Assembly: GCA_026168455.1 (NCBI GenBank)
Contig: CM047430.1
Location: forward strand, 1,441,473 to 1,505,472
Source: Theocolax elegans
Taxonomy: Eukaryota > Arthropoda > Insecta > Hymenoptera > Cerocephalidae
Direction of reading: 5' to 3'
DNA length: 64,000 nt
The notes under the pieces were generated by a model. It ran no database searches. It saw nothing but the letters and a program-made list of their open reading frames with translations, and was not told the DNA's origin. The translations under genes and the position numbers were made by a program. Positions 54,146-64,000 of this stretch are shown piece after piece. Numbering within the stretch: the stretch's first letter is position 1; each line of letters begins with the position of its first letter.

Positions 54146-56745
54146 ATTGCAAAAGCTTCATATATGGAGATTTGTAATATAAAAAAAAATATTTAATTAA
54201 AATTTAAAGAAACTGACAAAAGCCGGGAGTAATAATTAAAGTTATTTATTAGATAAATTTTATTTATAAAAAAAAATTATTTTTAGCAAAAATGTGAAAT
54301 ATTGAAAAAAAATTTAAAAACCGTGATTGGAAAATACCCATACTTATGCGGATTTATGCCGTCTTGAAGGTTTTAAAAAAATGGACTAAGTAATTCTTTA
54401 ATTTAACTACCGGATAAGTATTTTGAAAATATGTTTGGAATCCACCCATACTTGCGAATTACAAAAATTATAAATTAAACACTTTCTAAAAATAATATGT
54501 ACAGATTTTTAGCTCTTTTTGGCCATTGTTACAAAATACTTGTCGATTATACCGCTTTGATTTAAGTACTTTTAATTGCAGAAACTTTATATATATAAAA
54601 TGTTAAATATAAGTTACATATAAAATAGGTGTTAACACAAAATACTTGCGGGTTTTGACACCTTCTTGGAAGGTGTTTTTGATAAGTAATTTGTATTCAA
54701 ATGGCAATTACATGAATGTACAACAAAATAAAAACAATTAAAAATGGTAATTTTTAAAACAAAATTTGTGGCCTCCAATGACCTCCTCCCCCCATTCAGT
54801 CCCCAGACTATTTGTATGTAGCACAATTCCCATTGATTTTTTTGTTATACATGTTAAATCCAAAAAGAACGTTTGCAAATTTATTTTAAAGTTCATTGTG
54901 TTAAAATGCTGTATTTCACTCAAGTATAGCTCTCTAATTTTTACTTTTCATAAAAGTCCGCATTATTACTTTATTAATTTGTGTAATTTGATAAGCATTA
55001 CTTTTTCTATTTATTTATCTGCAATGTGCAATAAATTTTACTCTAATACATTCATGCATATTTAAAAAATCTATATTTTTAATCGTTTATAAATTGTCAA
55101 CTTTTATAATACCTTTATTCTGCAAATTCCATAAAGTTTTCAAAAAAATATTATGAGACATCATTAAGTATGTCAAAATTAGAATTAATAAGATTATACA
55201 TTATAAAGTTACAAGTGTGCTTCATACGAGTCTTGTTTGTCAATTACTTTTAAGTATTTTGTTCATTATTTATAATTCATTATTATTAAATATATTTTTT
55301 AAAATACACTAATTAATTGGTAAAATCATGTAGATTGTTTATAAATACTTACTTAAGTGAAATAATAAATTTCTATTTATTTATCTGCAATGTACAATAA
55401 ATTTTACTCTAATACATTCATGCATATTTAAGAAATCTAAATATTTAATCATTTATATAAATTGTCAACTTTTATACGTATAATACCTTTATTCTGCAAA
55501 TTACATAAAGTTTTGAAAAAAATATTATGGGACATCATTAAGTATGTCAAAATTACAATTAACAAGATTATACATTATAAAGTTACAACTGTGCTTTATA
55601 CGAGTCTTGTTTGTCAGTTACTTTTAAGTATTTTGTTCATTATTTATAATTCATTATTAATAAATATATCTTTAAAGCACATGAATTAATTGGTAAAATT
55701 ATGTAGAATCTTTATAAATATACATAGTGAAGTGGTATAATAATTATTTTACAGAACTACTAATAAAAACTTGTATTTAAAAAAATAGCGCAAGGCAGTA
55801 TACTGGGTTCTCTATGTTAGGAACTGTATTAGATTAAAATAATAATTTATATTGTTTCATTGGTGATATAGCATATAATATTTACAAGGTAAAATGTTCC
55901 TCACAGCAAATTTGCTTTAATTTTACTTTATACTAATAATTTTTCATTTCAGAGACGTTATTAGCTTAAAATTAATATACTTTAAAAATAACCCTTTCTT
56001 ATTCAGTGAATTTAATATGATACACTTATAGTTTTAATTAAGCTAAATTTATTTGTAACAAATTAAATTCTATATTATTGGGTTACTATAATAATTAATG
56101 ACAACAGTACAATTTAATATTATAATTTTAGTACAACACAAGAAATTCTATTTAATTACTTAACTATATATGTTAGTTAGTGTCACTATCAAATATTTTA
56201 TAGGCATGTGAAAGTTACAAAATTATTAAATGCCCTTTACACTTACCAAACAACTGACACATTGATTTTATTTAAATATTAAAAAAGGTATTCAATAAAT
56301 ATATGTATAAAGAGAACAATAACTTATCAACATTCTTTTAAATTATTTAAGTCAGTACATATAATACTATTAAGCAATCAATTCACTTAACGTTGGAAAG
56401 AATATCATACTACATATGTTATAGTCCATATAATTATTAAATATTATGTACTTGGCAAAGTATCGAACACATATATTGGCTTTATATAGAAAATAAAATG
56501 ATTATTCAGTAATTTTAATTAGGATAGAGAACGATCAAGCATCCACTTAATTAAAATCTATTGTTTTTTAAATTATTTTGGTCAATGTGGAAAACATTGA
56601 GATATCATGAGACATTCATTATAAAAATACAAGCATAAGTCCCTTCAAATAATATAAACTTAAAGCAAACACATCAAATTATACAAATAAAATGAATTAA
56701 TAATATAATAAATATAATTAAAATAATGTAATAATATACATTTAT
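54146..56745. other. Non-coding part of element B
   Basis: AT-rich, with no recognisable gene. The block 55650-55870 matches element A at 47500-47760 in reverse, and 56260-56400 matches A at 45660-45790. The block 54528-54685 repeats part of the palindrome arm (CAAAATACTTGCGGGTTTTG). Confidence 0.5.
55005..55736. repeat. 366-bp tandem direct duplication
   Basis: 55005-55370 and 55371-55736 are direct copies at roughly 90% by eye (for example CTGCAATGTGCAATAAATTT versus CTGCAATGTACAATAAATTT). They are AT-rich and non-coding. The similarity suggests that this duplication is older than the 2,176-bp and 1,577-bp ones. Confidence 0.8.
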
Positions 56746-56857
56746 TTTTTGTGCAATTCTTATTAATATTATACTTTAAGATTAAAAAAAGTTATGCCAT
56801 CGCTTGCATGGAAATGAAAACATTGTTTTCATGGTTAGAATTTTATCAATGTTTGTC

Positions 56858-56894
56858 TTTCTCTCTCTCTCTCTCTCTCTCACTCTTTCTCTCG
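56858..56894 (+). repeat. (CT)n microsatellite
   Basis: About 12 CT units followed by an interrupted CT-rich tail. It lies in the unique part of element B. The surrounding open frames are low-complexity artefacts. Confidence 0.8.
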
Positions 56895-57538
56895 TCGAGA
56901 ATCGAGATGTCAAAGGTCGACATACTAGTATAGGATATGGGCGAATATGAAATCTTCACCTTGCAATAGTATCTGCATTGCACTACAATAAAAAATACCG
57001 AAACGGAATAATGTGAGGTATTGGAAATAATTACGTAAATTAATAATTTTAATTCATAACTTTTCACACAAAATCAGCCAGATGATTCAACTGTGACAAA
57101 AGTATTCACCTGAAACTAGCTCCCTCTCGTGGCCACGTTTGAACTTCTTCTATAAGTTTTTACTTCTGTACGCGCTCTCTCACGGGCTGGAAAGCATTGT
57201 TTCTCTTTCTATCTCATGCCTTTCCTATACTATCTCTATCTCATTTTGTTTGAAGTTGACTATATATATCAAAAGGGAGAAGACGAAAATTGAGGAAAGG
57301 AAATCAGCAAGCAATATCTTTGGCATTGATTTTCTTGATTGTGCGTAAATGAATTCGTGTAAAACTTGTTGTACAGTAAAGATTAATAAATAAGGAACGT
57401 AATGCGTGGTCAATAGCACACAAACATAATGTAATAATGCAGCGGTTAGAAAAGTAAAAATCTGGGGGGCTAGTTAGCTGTATATAATGGCTCTCGCGCC
57501 TATACTTGCGTCAGGCGCTATCGCGCCTTTTGATCAAA

Positions 57539-58086
57539 CGCGCCTTTTAAATCTCCGAAAAATACATATAATTTTCCTTTTCTGTGTTTTATTTCTCTAT
57601 TTATCAGATAATTCAACGTATATGTGCAATCAATTGTTCCTCTACCTTTTCTAAACCCAAATTGCGTCTCACTTAACTTAGTTTTCAATTCCTTTTCTAA
57701 CCTATCATTTAGAATTCCTACGTAAATTTTATAAGCGGTATCCATAATAGTAATTCCCCTGTAGTTTTTTACGTCCCTTTTATCTCCCTTTTTATAACTC
57801 GAACTTATTATACCCGTTTTCCAATCGTCTACTAAACCTCCTTCCTTCCAAATTAAACTAACTCACTTTTTAATCGTTTCAGCTGCACCTGATGACGCAA
57901 ATATCCATGCTTCATTCTCGATTCCGTCTTCTCCCACCGCTTTTCCTTTCTTCAGTTTCATTATTTGGGTATAACATTCTTCATCCGTTATCTCGTTTTC
58001 ACCTTCCGATAGTACTTCGGTCAGTTTTTGAGTACGTTTCTCATTCGTTCCTTCCAGGATTTCTATAAATTGTTTTTTTCAGTCAT
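57539..58086 (-). pseudogene. LINE reverse transcriptase, N-terminal segment
   Basis: On the minus strand: LKKGKAVGEDGIENEAW, then a stop, YRGITIMDTAYKIYVGILNDR, LSETQFGFRKGRGT, and FFGDLKGAFD at the element B junction. These are RT motifs of APE-type LINEs. One in-frame TGA (near 57867) and the two flanking insertions break it. To the right it is separated from the linker region by the GTAC-decamer MITE. Confidence 0.87.
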
Positions 58087-58918
58087 TCCCCTATGGAAAT
58101 ATTAAATGTACAGAAACGTACCAAAACGTACGAAAATGTACAAAACCGTACAGAAATGTACAAAAATGTACAAAACTGTACATAAATGTTGAAATTCGGA
58201 CACATTGTACGGTTTCGTACATTTCTGTACATTTTTGTACTGTATTGTACATTTTCGTGTGTTTTGATACGTTTTTGTACGTTTTGGTACGTTTTGGTAC
58301 GTTTTGGTACGTTTTGGTACGTATTCGTACATTTTAGTACATTTTTGTACCTTTTCCTATGTTTGCTTACGTTTTCGTACATTATCCTACATTTTCTTAC
58401 ATTTAATAAATTTCTATAATATATTTAATTTAAATTAGATATATTATGGAAATTTATTAAATGTAAGCAAATGTAGGATAATGTACGAAAATGTAAGGAA
58501 ACATAGGAAAATGTACAAAAATGTAAGGAAACATAGGAAAATGTACAAAAATGTACTAAAACGTACTAAAATGTACTAAAATGTACTAAAATGTACGAAA
58601 ACGTACCAAAACGTGTAAAATAAATGTATGTACAAAAAGGTACACTTTTTTACATTTATTAACTTTTCCGTACGATTAACTACATTTATTTACTTTTCCA
58701 TACGATTATCTACATTTAACAAAACTAGCCGCATGTGTTCGATAAGACAGTTATTTATTAAATGTACGAAAACGTAGTAAAACGTACAGAAACGTACGAA
58801 ACTGTAAAAAAATGTACGAATTGTCCGAATTTCAACATTTATGTACATTTTCGTACATTTTCGTACATTTTGGTACGTTTTCGTACATTTTCGTACGTTT
58901 ATCATTTCCATTGGGGTT
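58087..58918. mobile_element. MITE made of GTAC decamers, inside the LINE
   Basis: Ends CCCCTATGGAAAT and ATTTCCATTGGGG are imperfect inverted repeats, and LINE coding sequence lies on both sides. The interior is built from 10-bp units of GTAC plus six bases (such as GTACGAAAAT and GTACAAAACC), first in one orientation and then in the other, alternating four times. Open frames rich in Lys, Tyr, Thr, Val and Asn here are by-products of the decamer. No transposase is present. Confidence 0.75.
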
Positions 58919-59881
58919 CAACTTTATTTCCTTATCAATTCCTTCTCTTCTTTTTCTTCTCTTATTTATGTATTTCCATACTTCTGACTCTGATTTAATA
59001 TTTTTTAGTTCTTCTTCTTCAGCTTTTTCTTACTCTTTACTCTTTAACTTACACCATTCTTTATATTTTTTCTTTTCACTTGAGTATTGTTCTTTTGTAA
59101 TATAGCCACCTTTAAATTCTCTTAAGTGTTTTCTTACTAACCTTTTCTTGTCCTTCTACTCACTATTACGCCATATTCTTTCTCCAAATTTCCAAATTTT
59201 TATTTGCTTTAATACTGTCTTTTTTTACTTATTTATCTTGTTTTTTAATTCTTTCCATATATCAGATTTGTCAGTTTTATTACTCTTCCAATTTTTCATT
59301 TTTTCTTTGTATTCTTTTATACCGTTCTCGATCCAATCTGACTTTTTTATCCAAATTCCATCCTCATTTACTTTTTTGATGATGTCTTCACTTTCCAATT
59401 TTACCAGTAATGGTATACCTATATATGTCCATTCTCCTGTTTCTTGTACTTCGTCACAGCCATTTAATATCATCCAACCTCTTTTACTTATTTCTTGTAG
59501 TAATATTTTACCGTCCTTATTTATAACTTTATCTTTCGATTCTCTTGTACATCTGTCCTTATTTTCACAGTTTATTATTCCACCTTCCTTACCTGTTTTG
59601 GCATTAAAGTTGCCTTCTATTAGCAGTCTTTTCTGTTGATTTTTACATACTAACTCATTTAATTTTTTACATACTTCTTCACAATTTTTACTATATACTG
59701 TAAATATTCTCCATTTCTGGTTATTTATTTCTACTTTCCTTTCTGCAACATTTTCACTGATTACTGCACACTCTTTTTCTTTTATATGCTTTCTTACTCC
59801 TGTTATTATTCCTCCCATTGCTCTACCTTTTTTCTTTTCTTTCCTAGCCGGTTCACATTTCCAAATAATATCTTTTGGCAC
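58919..59881 (-). pseudogene. LINE apurinic-type endonuclease and linker
   Basis: 219 codons open from 59881 to 59225, followed in shifted frames by the linker (VRKHLREFKGGYITKEQYSS, VWKYINKRRKR) down to 58919. The endonuclease part shows GNFNAKTGKEGG (GDFN-type motif) and GEWTYIG. The N-terminal part of the nuclease is missing or lies in broken sequence right of 59881. Together with the segments at 57.5-58.1, 50.8-51.2 and 48.0-48.9 kb it forms one 5'-truncated LINE. Confidence 0.82.
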
Positions 59882-59924
59882 TTTGCTTTTTCTTTTTATC
59901 CAGTCTTTTTCCTCAACCTAACCC

Positions 59925-60066
59925 TACTAAAAATGTTTTCGCAATGATTAGCGCAACTTTTGACGCAACATTTGACGCAACCTTTTGCGCAACTTTTTGC
60001 GCAACTTTTTACGTGTCTTTATCGAGCCAAAAGTTGCGCCATAAATTGCGCTACTATATTGAAAAT
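59925..60066. repeat. Short GCGCAAC-type repeat block
   Basis: The phrase GCGCAACTTTT, with variants (GACGCAACATTT, GCGCAACCTTTT), repeats about every 12 bases between 59955 and 60010. An inverted form (AAAAGTTGCGCC) follows near 60020. It is probably another short-period foldback MITE, smaller than the GTAC one. Confidence 0.5.
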
Positions 60067-61308
60067 TTGAAAATATATATATATGGGAGATTCCATGTGA
60101 AGCGATCCAGTTAAAAAATAGAATTTTGTTTTACTGTATGAAATCAGTAAAAAACTACTTGAATAGAGTGTAGCTACATTTTTAGACCTAAATTTCAATT
60201 AGTACCAGAGCTGTAACCAATCAAAAAATCGAATTTTTTTAAAAAAATTACTTATTGGCCATTTTTATCACTAAAAAACTCAAAATCTAACAATTTTTTC
60301 TTATATACATTAAATTTGAAAAAGTATATAAATTTCAGGAAGAATCTGTTGAAATATTTCATTTATATTAGTTTAACACATTGAATATAGTTATAATTAA
60401 TAAAAACCTTTGTAGTAAAAATATTTTATTCATCCAAGAATCTAATTCATTGATGATTAATTACCTTTAAAATGGTGTAAAGTTTGAGTGCGGCAGAGCA
60501 TTTCAGACAAAGTTATGGTGTTTTTAGGCAAATTTCTTAAAAAAGGAGAGCGAATGCATTTTATGAAAAAAACAGAGTAACCGTATTCTTGCATTGAAAC
60601 AACATGGCACTATTGTTCTTCAATAATACAAAAATATACTATTTAATATTAGTTACTGATACTTTTTAATCTCTAAGCTGCTTACAAACACAAAGCAGTA
60701 GGTATAAGCAGTTATACCTGTTATATAATTGGATTTATTGGAATTTTAATAAGTTTCAGGTATTTATTCAATTATATAACAGGTATAACTGCTTATACAT
60801 ACTATTTTGTGTTTGATTGAAAAGTATCAGTAACTAACATTAAATAGCATATTTTAGTATTATTGAAGAATAATAGTGCCATGTTGTTTCAATGCAAGAA
60901 TACGGTTACTCTGTTTTTTTCATAAAATGCATTCGCTCTCCTTTTTTAAGAAATTTGCCTAAAAACACCATAACTTTGTCTGAAATGCTCTGCCGCACTC
61001 AAACTTTACACCATTTTAAAGGTAATTAATCATCGATGAAATAGATTCTTGGATGGATAAAATATTTTTGATCGTAAACCCTTTTTTTTACTACAAAGGT
61101 TTTTTTAATTATAACTATATTCAATGTGTTAAACTAATACAAATGAAATATTTCAACAGATTCTTCTTGAAATTTATATACTTTTTCAAATTTAATGTAT
61201 TGTGACAAGGTGGATTTAATCCACTTGTCATAGATCTAGCTATATCGACACGCTAGGTGGCGCGATTTCGGTAACATATAAGAGCGATAAGAAGCGCTAC
61301 GACCAATT

Positions 61309-61380
61309 GCGGGCGTAGCGCAGTGGTAGCGTGAACGCCTCCGGATCCGAAGGGGCTCGAGTTCAAGACCTGACGCCCGT
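61309..61380 (+). ncRNA. tRNA-like sequence in TRIM LTR 1
   Basis: 72 bases with acceptor strands GCGGGCG and CGCCCGT that pair over all 7 positions (one G-T). The D stem is GCGC/GCGT, and the T arm is TCGAG-TTCAAGA-CCTGA with some mismatch. The anticodon region, CCTCCGGATCCGAAGG, is near-palindromic without a standard 7-base loop. A and B boxes are present, and a T-run (61383-61390) follows as a Pol III-type terminator. Confidence 0.7.
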
Positions 61381-61735
61381 TCCTTTTTTTTAATTTGTAG
61401 CAAATGAGTCTCATTGTTACATGGCGCCCAACGATCAAAACCCACATGTAAATAGTCCCCAAAAGCAATTTTAACCTTTCCCGCAGCAAAGCAAAGCAAA
61501 GTAAAGTAGTGCAAGCAAGCAGCAAGTCCTGTGCCTCCTCCTCAGCCTTACAATGCATCTCGATGTCTTTACAGACGATGAGGTCTGGAAGACACTCGAC
61601 GCTTAGGTGGGGGGGGGGGGGGGGAATGTGATAAGGTGGATTAAATCCACTTGTCATAGGTCTCAGCTATACCGACACGCTAGGTGGCGCGTGTTCGGTA
61701 ACATGTAAGAGCGATAAGAAGCGCTACGACCAATT

Positions 61736-61807
61736 GCGGGCGTAGCGCAGTAGTAGCGTGAACGCCTTCGGATCCGAAGGGGCTCGGGTTCAAAACCTGA
61801 CGCCCGT
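61736..61807 (+). ncRNA. tRNA-like sequence in TRIM LTR 2
   Basis: Same as the copy in LTR 1, but with a fully paired T arm (TCGGG-TTCAAAA-CCTGA) and a perfectly palindromic anticodon region (CCTTCGGATCCGAAGG). It is followed by a run of nine T. Acceptor pairing is complete. Confidence 0.7.
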
Positions 61808-62886
61808 TCTTTTTTTTTAATTTGTAGCAAATGAGTCTCATTGTTACAGTATATAAGAAAAAATTGTTAGATTTTGAGTTATTTAGTGATAAAAATGGCC
61901 AATAAGTCATTTTTTTTTTCAAAAAATTTTTTGATTGGTTACAGCTCTGGTACTAATTGAAATTTAGGTCTAAAAATTTAGCTACACTCTATTCAAGTAG
62001 TTATCTACTGATTTAATACATTAAAACAAAATTCTGTTTTTTATCTGGATCACTCACATGCAATCTCGCATATATATATATGTATAATTTTATAATAGAA
62101 AATGCCTTAAGGTCTTTTTTATGTGATTTTCAATTGCAATTTTCAACATGAATCCAACTTTAAAAAATTTCTAATATTTTGATGCATCCAATCAAATAAA
62201 AAAAATGCATATTAATAAAGTTATATTAATTTATTTATTTAACTAAAAGCTCCAAATTTTGAAAGACAAGATTTTTTGTGTTAAACTCTTACCTCGAGGT
62301 TTTTCCAAATTCAAGATAGCAGCATCTAAGATGGTAATATATATAGGAGAAAATTGTTTGATATTTCGATATTATTCCATAAACAATGTTTTATGGTGAA
62401 TGTTTAACAACATTGGACATACGGCGTAGTTTTTACCATTTTAAGATGGCGGACCCAATATAGCGGCAAGAAATTTGGCAAATTCTTCGATTTTTATGAA
62501 ATACAATTTACAGGGATTTCTCGGATCGCTGATTACGAAATCGTTATCAGTTTTTACAAATTCAAGATGGCGGACCCAAACTTTACACCATTTTAAAGGT
62601 AATTAATCATCGATGAAATAGATTCTTGGATGGATAAAATATTTTTGATCGTAAACCCTTTTTTTTACTACAAAGGTTTTTTTAATTATAACTATATTCA
62701 ATGTGTTAAACTAATACAAATGAAATATTTCAACAGATTCTTCTTGAAATTTATATACTTTTTCAAATTTAATGTATTGTGACAAGGTGGATTTAATCCA
62801 CTTGTCATAGGTCTCAGCTATACCGACACGCTAGGTGGCGCGTGTTCGGTAACATGTAAGAGCGATAAGAAGCGCTACGACCAATT

Positions 62887-62958
62887 GCGGGCGTAGCGCA
62901 GTGGTAGCGTGAACGCCTCCGGATCCGAAGGGGCTCGAGTTCAAGACCTGACGCCCGT
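62887..62958 (+). ncRNA. tRNA-like sequence in TRIM copy 2, LTR 1
   Basis: Identical to the sequence at 61309-61380, including paired acceptor strands and the following T-run. No further information. Confidence 0.68.
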
Positions 62959-63311
62959 TCCTTTTTTTTAATTTGTAGCAAATGAGTCTCATTGTTACAT
63001 GGCGCCCAACGATCAAAACCCACATGTAAATAGTCCCCAAAAGCAATTTTAACCTTTCCCGCAGCAAAGCAAAGCAAAGCAAAGTAGTGCAAGCAAGCAG
63101 CAAGTCCTGTGCCTCCTCCTCAGCCTTACAATGCATCTCGATGTCTTTACAGACGATGAGGTCTGGAAGACACTCGACGCTTAGGTGGGGGGGGGGGGGG
63201 GAATGTGATAAGGTGGATTAAATCCACTTGTCATAGGTCTCAGCTATACCGACACGCTAGGTGGCGCGTGTTCGGTAACATGTAAGAGCGATAAGAAGCG
63301 CTACGACCAAT

Positions 63312-63381
63312 GCGGGCGTAGCGCAGTAGTAGCGTGAACGCCTTCGGATCCGAGGGGCTCGGGTTCAAAACCTGACGCCGT
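63312..63381 (+). ncRNA. tRNA-like sequence in TRIM copy 2, LTR 2
   Basis: Corresponds to 61736-61807 but lacks single bases in CCGAAGG and CGCCCG, which disturb the anticodon palindrome and the acceptor stem. The losses fit the local pattern of one-base deletions that begins here. Confidence 0.6.
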
Positions 63382-64000
63382 TCCTTTTTTTTTAATTTGT
63401 AGCAAATGAGTCTCATTGTTACAGTATATAAGAAAAAATTGTTAGATTTGAGTTATTTAGTGATAAAATGGCCAATAAGTCATTTTTTTTTCAAAAATTT
63501 TTTGATTGGTTACAGCTCTGGTACTAATTGAAATTTAGGTCTAAAAATTTAGCTACACTCTATTCAAGTAGTTATCTACTGAGTTTAATACATTAAACAA
63601 AATTCTGTTTTTTATCTGGATCACTCACATGCAATCTCGCATATATATAATGTATAATTTATAATAGAAAATGCCTTAAGGTCTTTTTATGTGATTTTCA
63701 ATTGCAATTTTCAACATGAATCCACTTTAAAAAATTTCTAATATTTTGATGCATCCAATCAAATAAAAAAAATGCATATTAATAAAGTTATATTAATTTA
63801 TTTATTTAACTAAAAGCTCCAAATTTTGAAAGACAAGATTTTTTGTGTTAAACTCTTACCTCGAGGTTTTTCCAAATTCAAGATAGCAGCATCTAAGATG
63901 GTAATATATATAGGAGAAAATTGTTTGATATTTCGATATTATTCCATAAACAATGTTTTATGGTGAATGTTTAACAACATTGGACATACGGCGTAGTTTT

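Larger units (their letters stand above)
51174..57532 (-). mobile_element. Element B: 6.36-kb insertion in the LINE
   Basis: Flanked by ATCAAA (51168-51173 and 57533-57538), and the LINE reading frame continues across it (TTTGAT ends one side, GATAAGG resumes the other). Its right end, CAGGCGCTATCGCGCCTTTTG, is the inverse of the left end of element A, and several internal blocks match A in reverse. The left 3 kb is a palindrome, and the right 3.4 kb is AT-rich unique sequence with a direct repeat. I find no transposase and no credible ORF. Confidence 0.6.
61201..61848 (+). mobile_element. TRIM retrotransposon, copy 1 (648 bp)
   Basis: Two LTRs (61201-61421 and 61627-61848, about 222 bp) start TGTGACAAGG or TGTGATAAGG and end ATTGTTACA. 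After the first LTR comes a primer-binding site TGGCGCCCAACG (61422-61433), then a 190-base non-coding interior and a G16 polypurine tract (61609-61624). A GTAT duplication flanks it (61197-61200 and 61849-61852). This is a terminal-repeat retrotransposon in miniature that must be mobilised by another element. Its ends resemble Gypsy-1 (TGTGACAA) and its primer site equals that of Gypsy-2. Confidence 0.9.
60078..62078. mobile_element. Foldback element interrupted by a TRIM
   Basis: The left arm (60078-60690) and right arm (about 60755-61200 plus 61849-62078) are reverse complements over about 610-680 bases around a short spacer with its own small palindrome (AGGTATAACTGCTTATAC). The right arm is split by the TRIM at 61201-61848. 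The left arm retains the uninterrupted version of that site. It is non-coding, AT-rich and lies between AT microsatellites. Confidence 0.85.
61001..62577. repeat. Tandem duplication, copy 1 (1,577 bp)
   Basis: Repeats directly from 62578 with an offset of 1,577 bases. It covers part of the foldback right arm, the TRIM, and 500 bases of AT-rich flank with two AAGATGGCGGACCC phrases. The junction has AAACTTTACACC following GCACTC in copy 1 and GACCC in copy 2. Confidence 0.88.
62778..63423 (+). mobile_element. TRIM retrotransposon, copy 2
   Basis: LTRs 62778-62999 and 63204-63423, primer-binding site TGGCGCCCAACG at 63000-63011, and a G15 tract at 63187-63201. Here both LTRs carry the GGTCTCAGCTATACCG form, whereas LTR 1 of copy 1 differs (GATCTAGCTATATCG). 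It has the same GTAT flanks because it arose by duplication and not by a new insertion. Confidence 0.9.
62578..64000. repeat. Tandem duplication, copy 2 (runs off right edge)
   Basis: Direct copy of 61001-62423. The first 700 bases match copy 1 almost perfectly. From about 63300 on, many single-base deletions appear, mostly in short homopolymers. It contains a second TRIM, described separately. Confidence 0.88.

Noticed and set aside
58083..59105. Repetitive Tyr/Lys/Thr-rich proteins encoded on both strands
   Set aside because: Period-10 GTAC units keep frames open by chance. There is no conserved start or domain.

Overview
This is eukaryotic DNA, almost certainly from an insect and probably a hymenopteran such as an ant. 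It is an AT-rich background packed with layered transposable elements. I find no intact host gene, rRNA or functional tRNA, and nothing bacterial. The only host-gene material I recognise is three broken tandem copies of what looks like the first coding exon of KRR1, a ribosome-biogenesis factor (44.6-45.6 kb). The ant suggestion rests on the repertoire (Gypsy, piggyBac, Penelope-like elements, a tRNA-bearing TRIM) and is an inference.

Layout. 1-7.5 kb: the 3' part of Gypsy-1 on the + strand, with gag (running in from the left edge), an intact pol, a third ORF carrying a second pair of zinc knuckles, the polypurine tract and a 1.48-kb LTR. 7.7-9.75 kb: a broken piggyBac transposase with its right end and TTAA. 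10.6-14.5 kb: a foldback MITE, a possible solo LTR, a 1.1-kb DNA element, a small tRNA-bearing MITE, and a Penelope-type inverted repeat with two hammerhead ribozyme cores. 14.6-15.2 kb: an unrecognised decaying ORF. 16.2-18.7 kb: a 100-bp satellite array and a 1.6-kb palindrome. 18.7-23.8 kb: a solo LTR of Gypsy-1 whose half is caught in a 2,176-bp, nearly identical tandem duplication. 24.3-26.75 kb: two Penelope-like element fragments joined head to head. 27-29.8 kb: a Helitron-like 3' end, a second array of the same 100-bp satellite, and more foldback MITEs.

30.0-43.7 kb: Gypsy-2 (minus strand), complete from LTR to LTR with an AAAT target duplication but dead (stops, frameshifts, RT motif YLDA). 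Its 5' LTR holds a complete Gypsy-3 (minus strand, CACCG duplication), whose pol is in turn cut by a hAT-type MITE built from CCCGA/TCGGG repeats (8-bp duplication). 43.95-59.9 kb: two related, oppositely oriented elements (A and B) surrounding a minus-strand LINE. The LINE is interrupted by a Penelope-like element (13-bp duplication), by element B (ATCAAA duplication) and by a GTAC-decamer MITE. Element A contains the KRR1 exon copies and a foldback with a tRNA-like sequence in each arm. 60-64 kb: a foldback element with a 648-bp TRIM retrotransposon in one arm, in a 1,577-bp tandem duplication that runs off the window. Each TRIM LTR carries a tRNA-like sequence followed by a T-run.

Three themes stand out. 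Long inverted repeats are unusually dense. Pol III-type tRNA-like promoters sit inside three unrelated element families. Hammerhead ribozyme motifs mark the Penelope-derived pieces. The most interesting single items are the third ORF of Gypsy-1, the tRNA-like LTRs of the TRIM, the ribozyme-bearing inverted repeat and the captured KRR1 exons.
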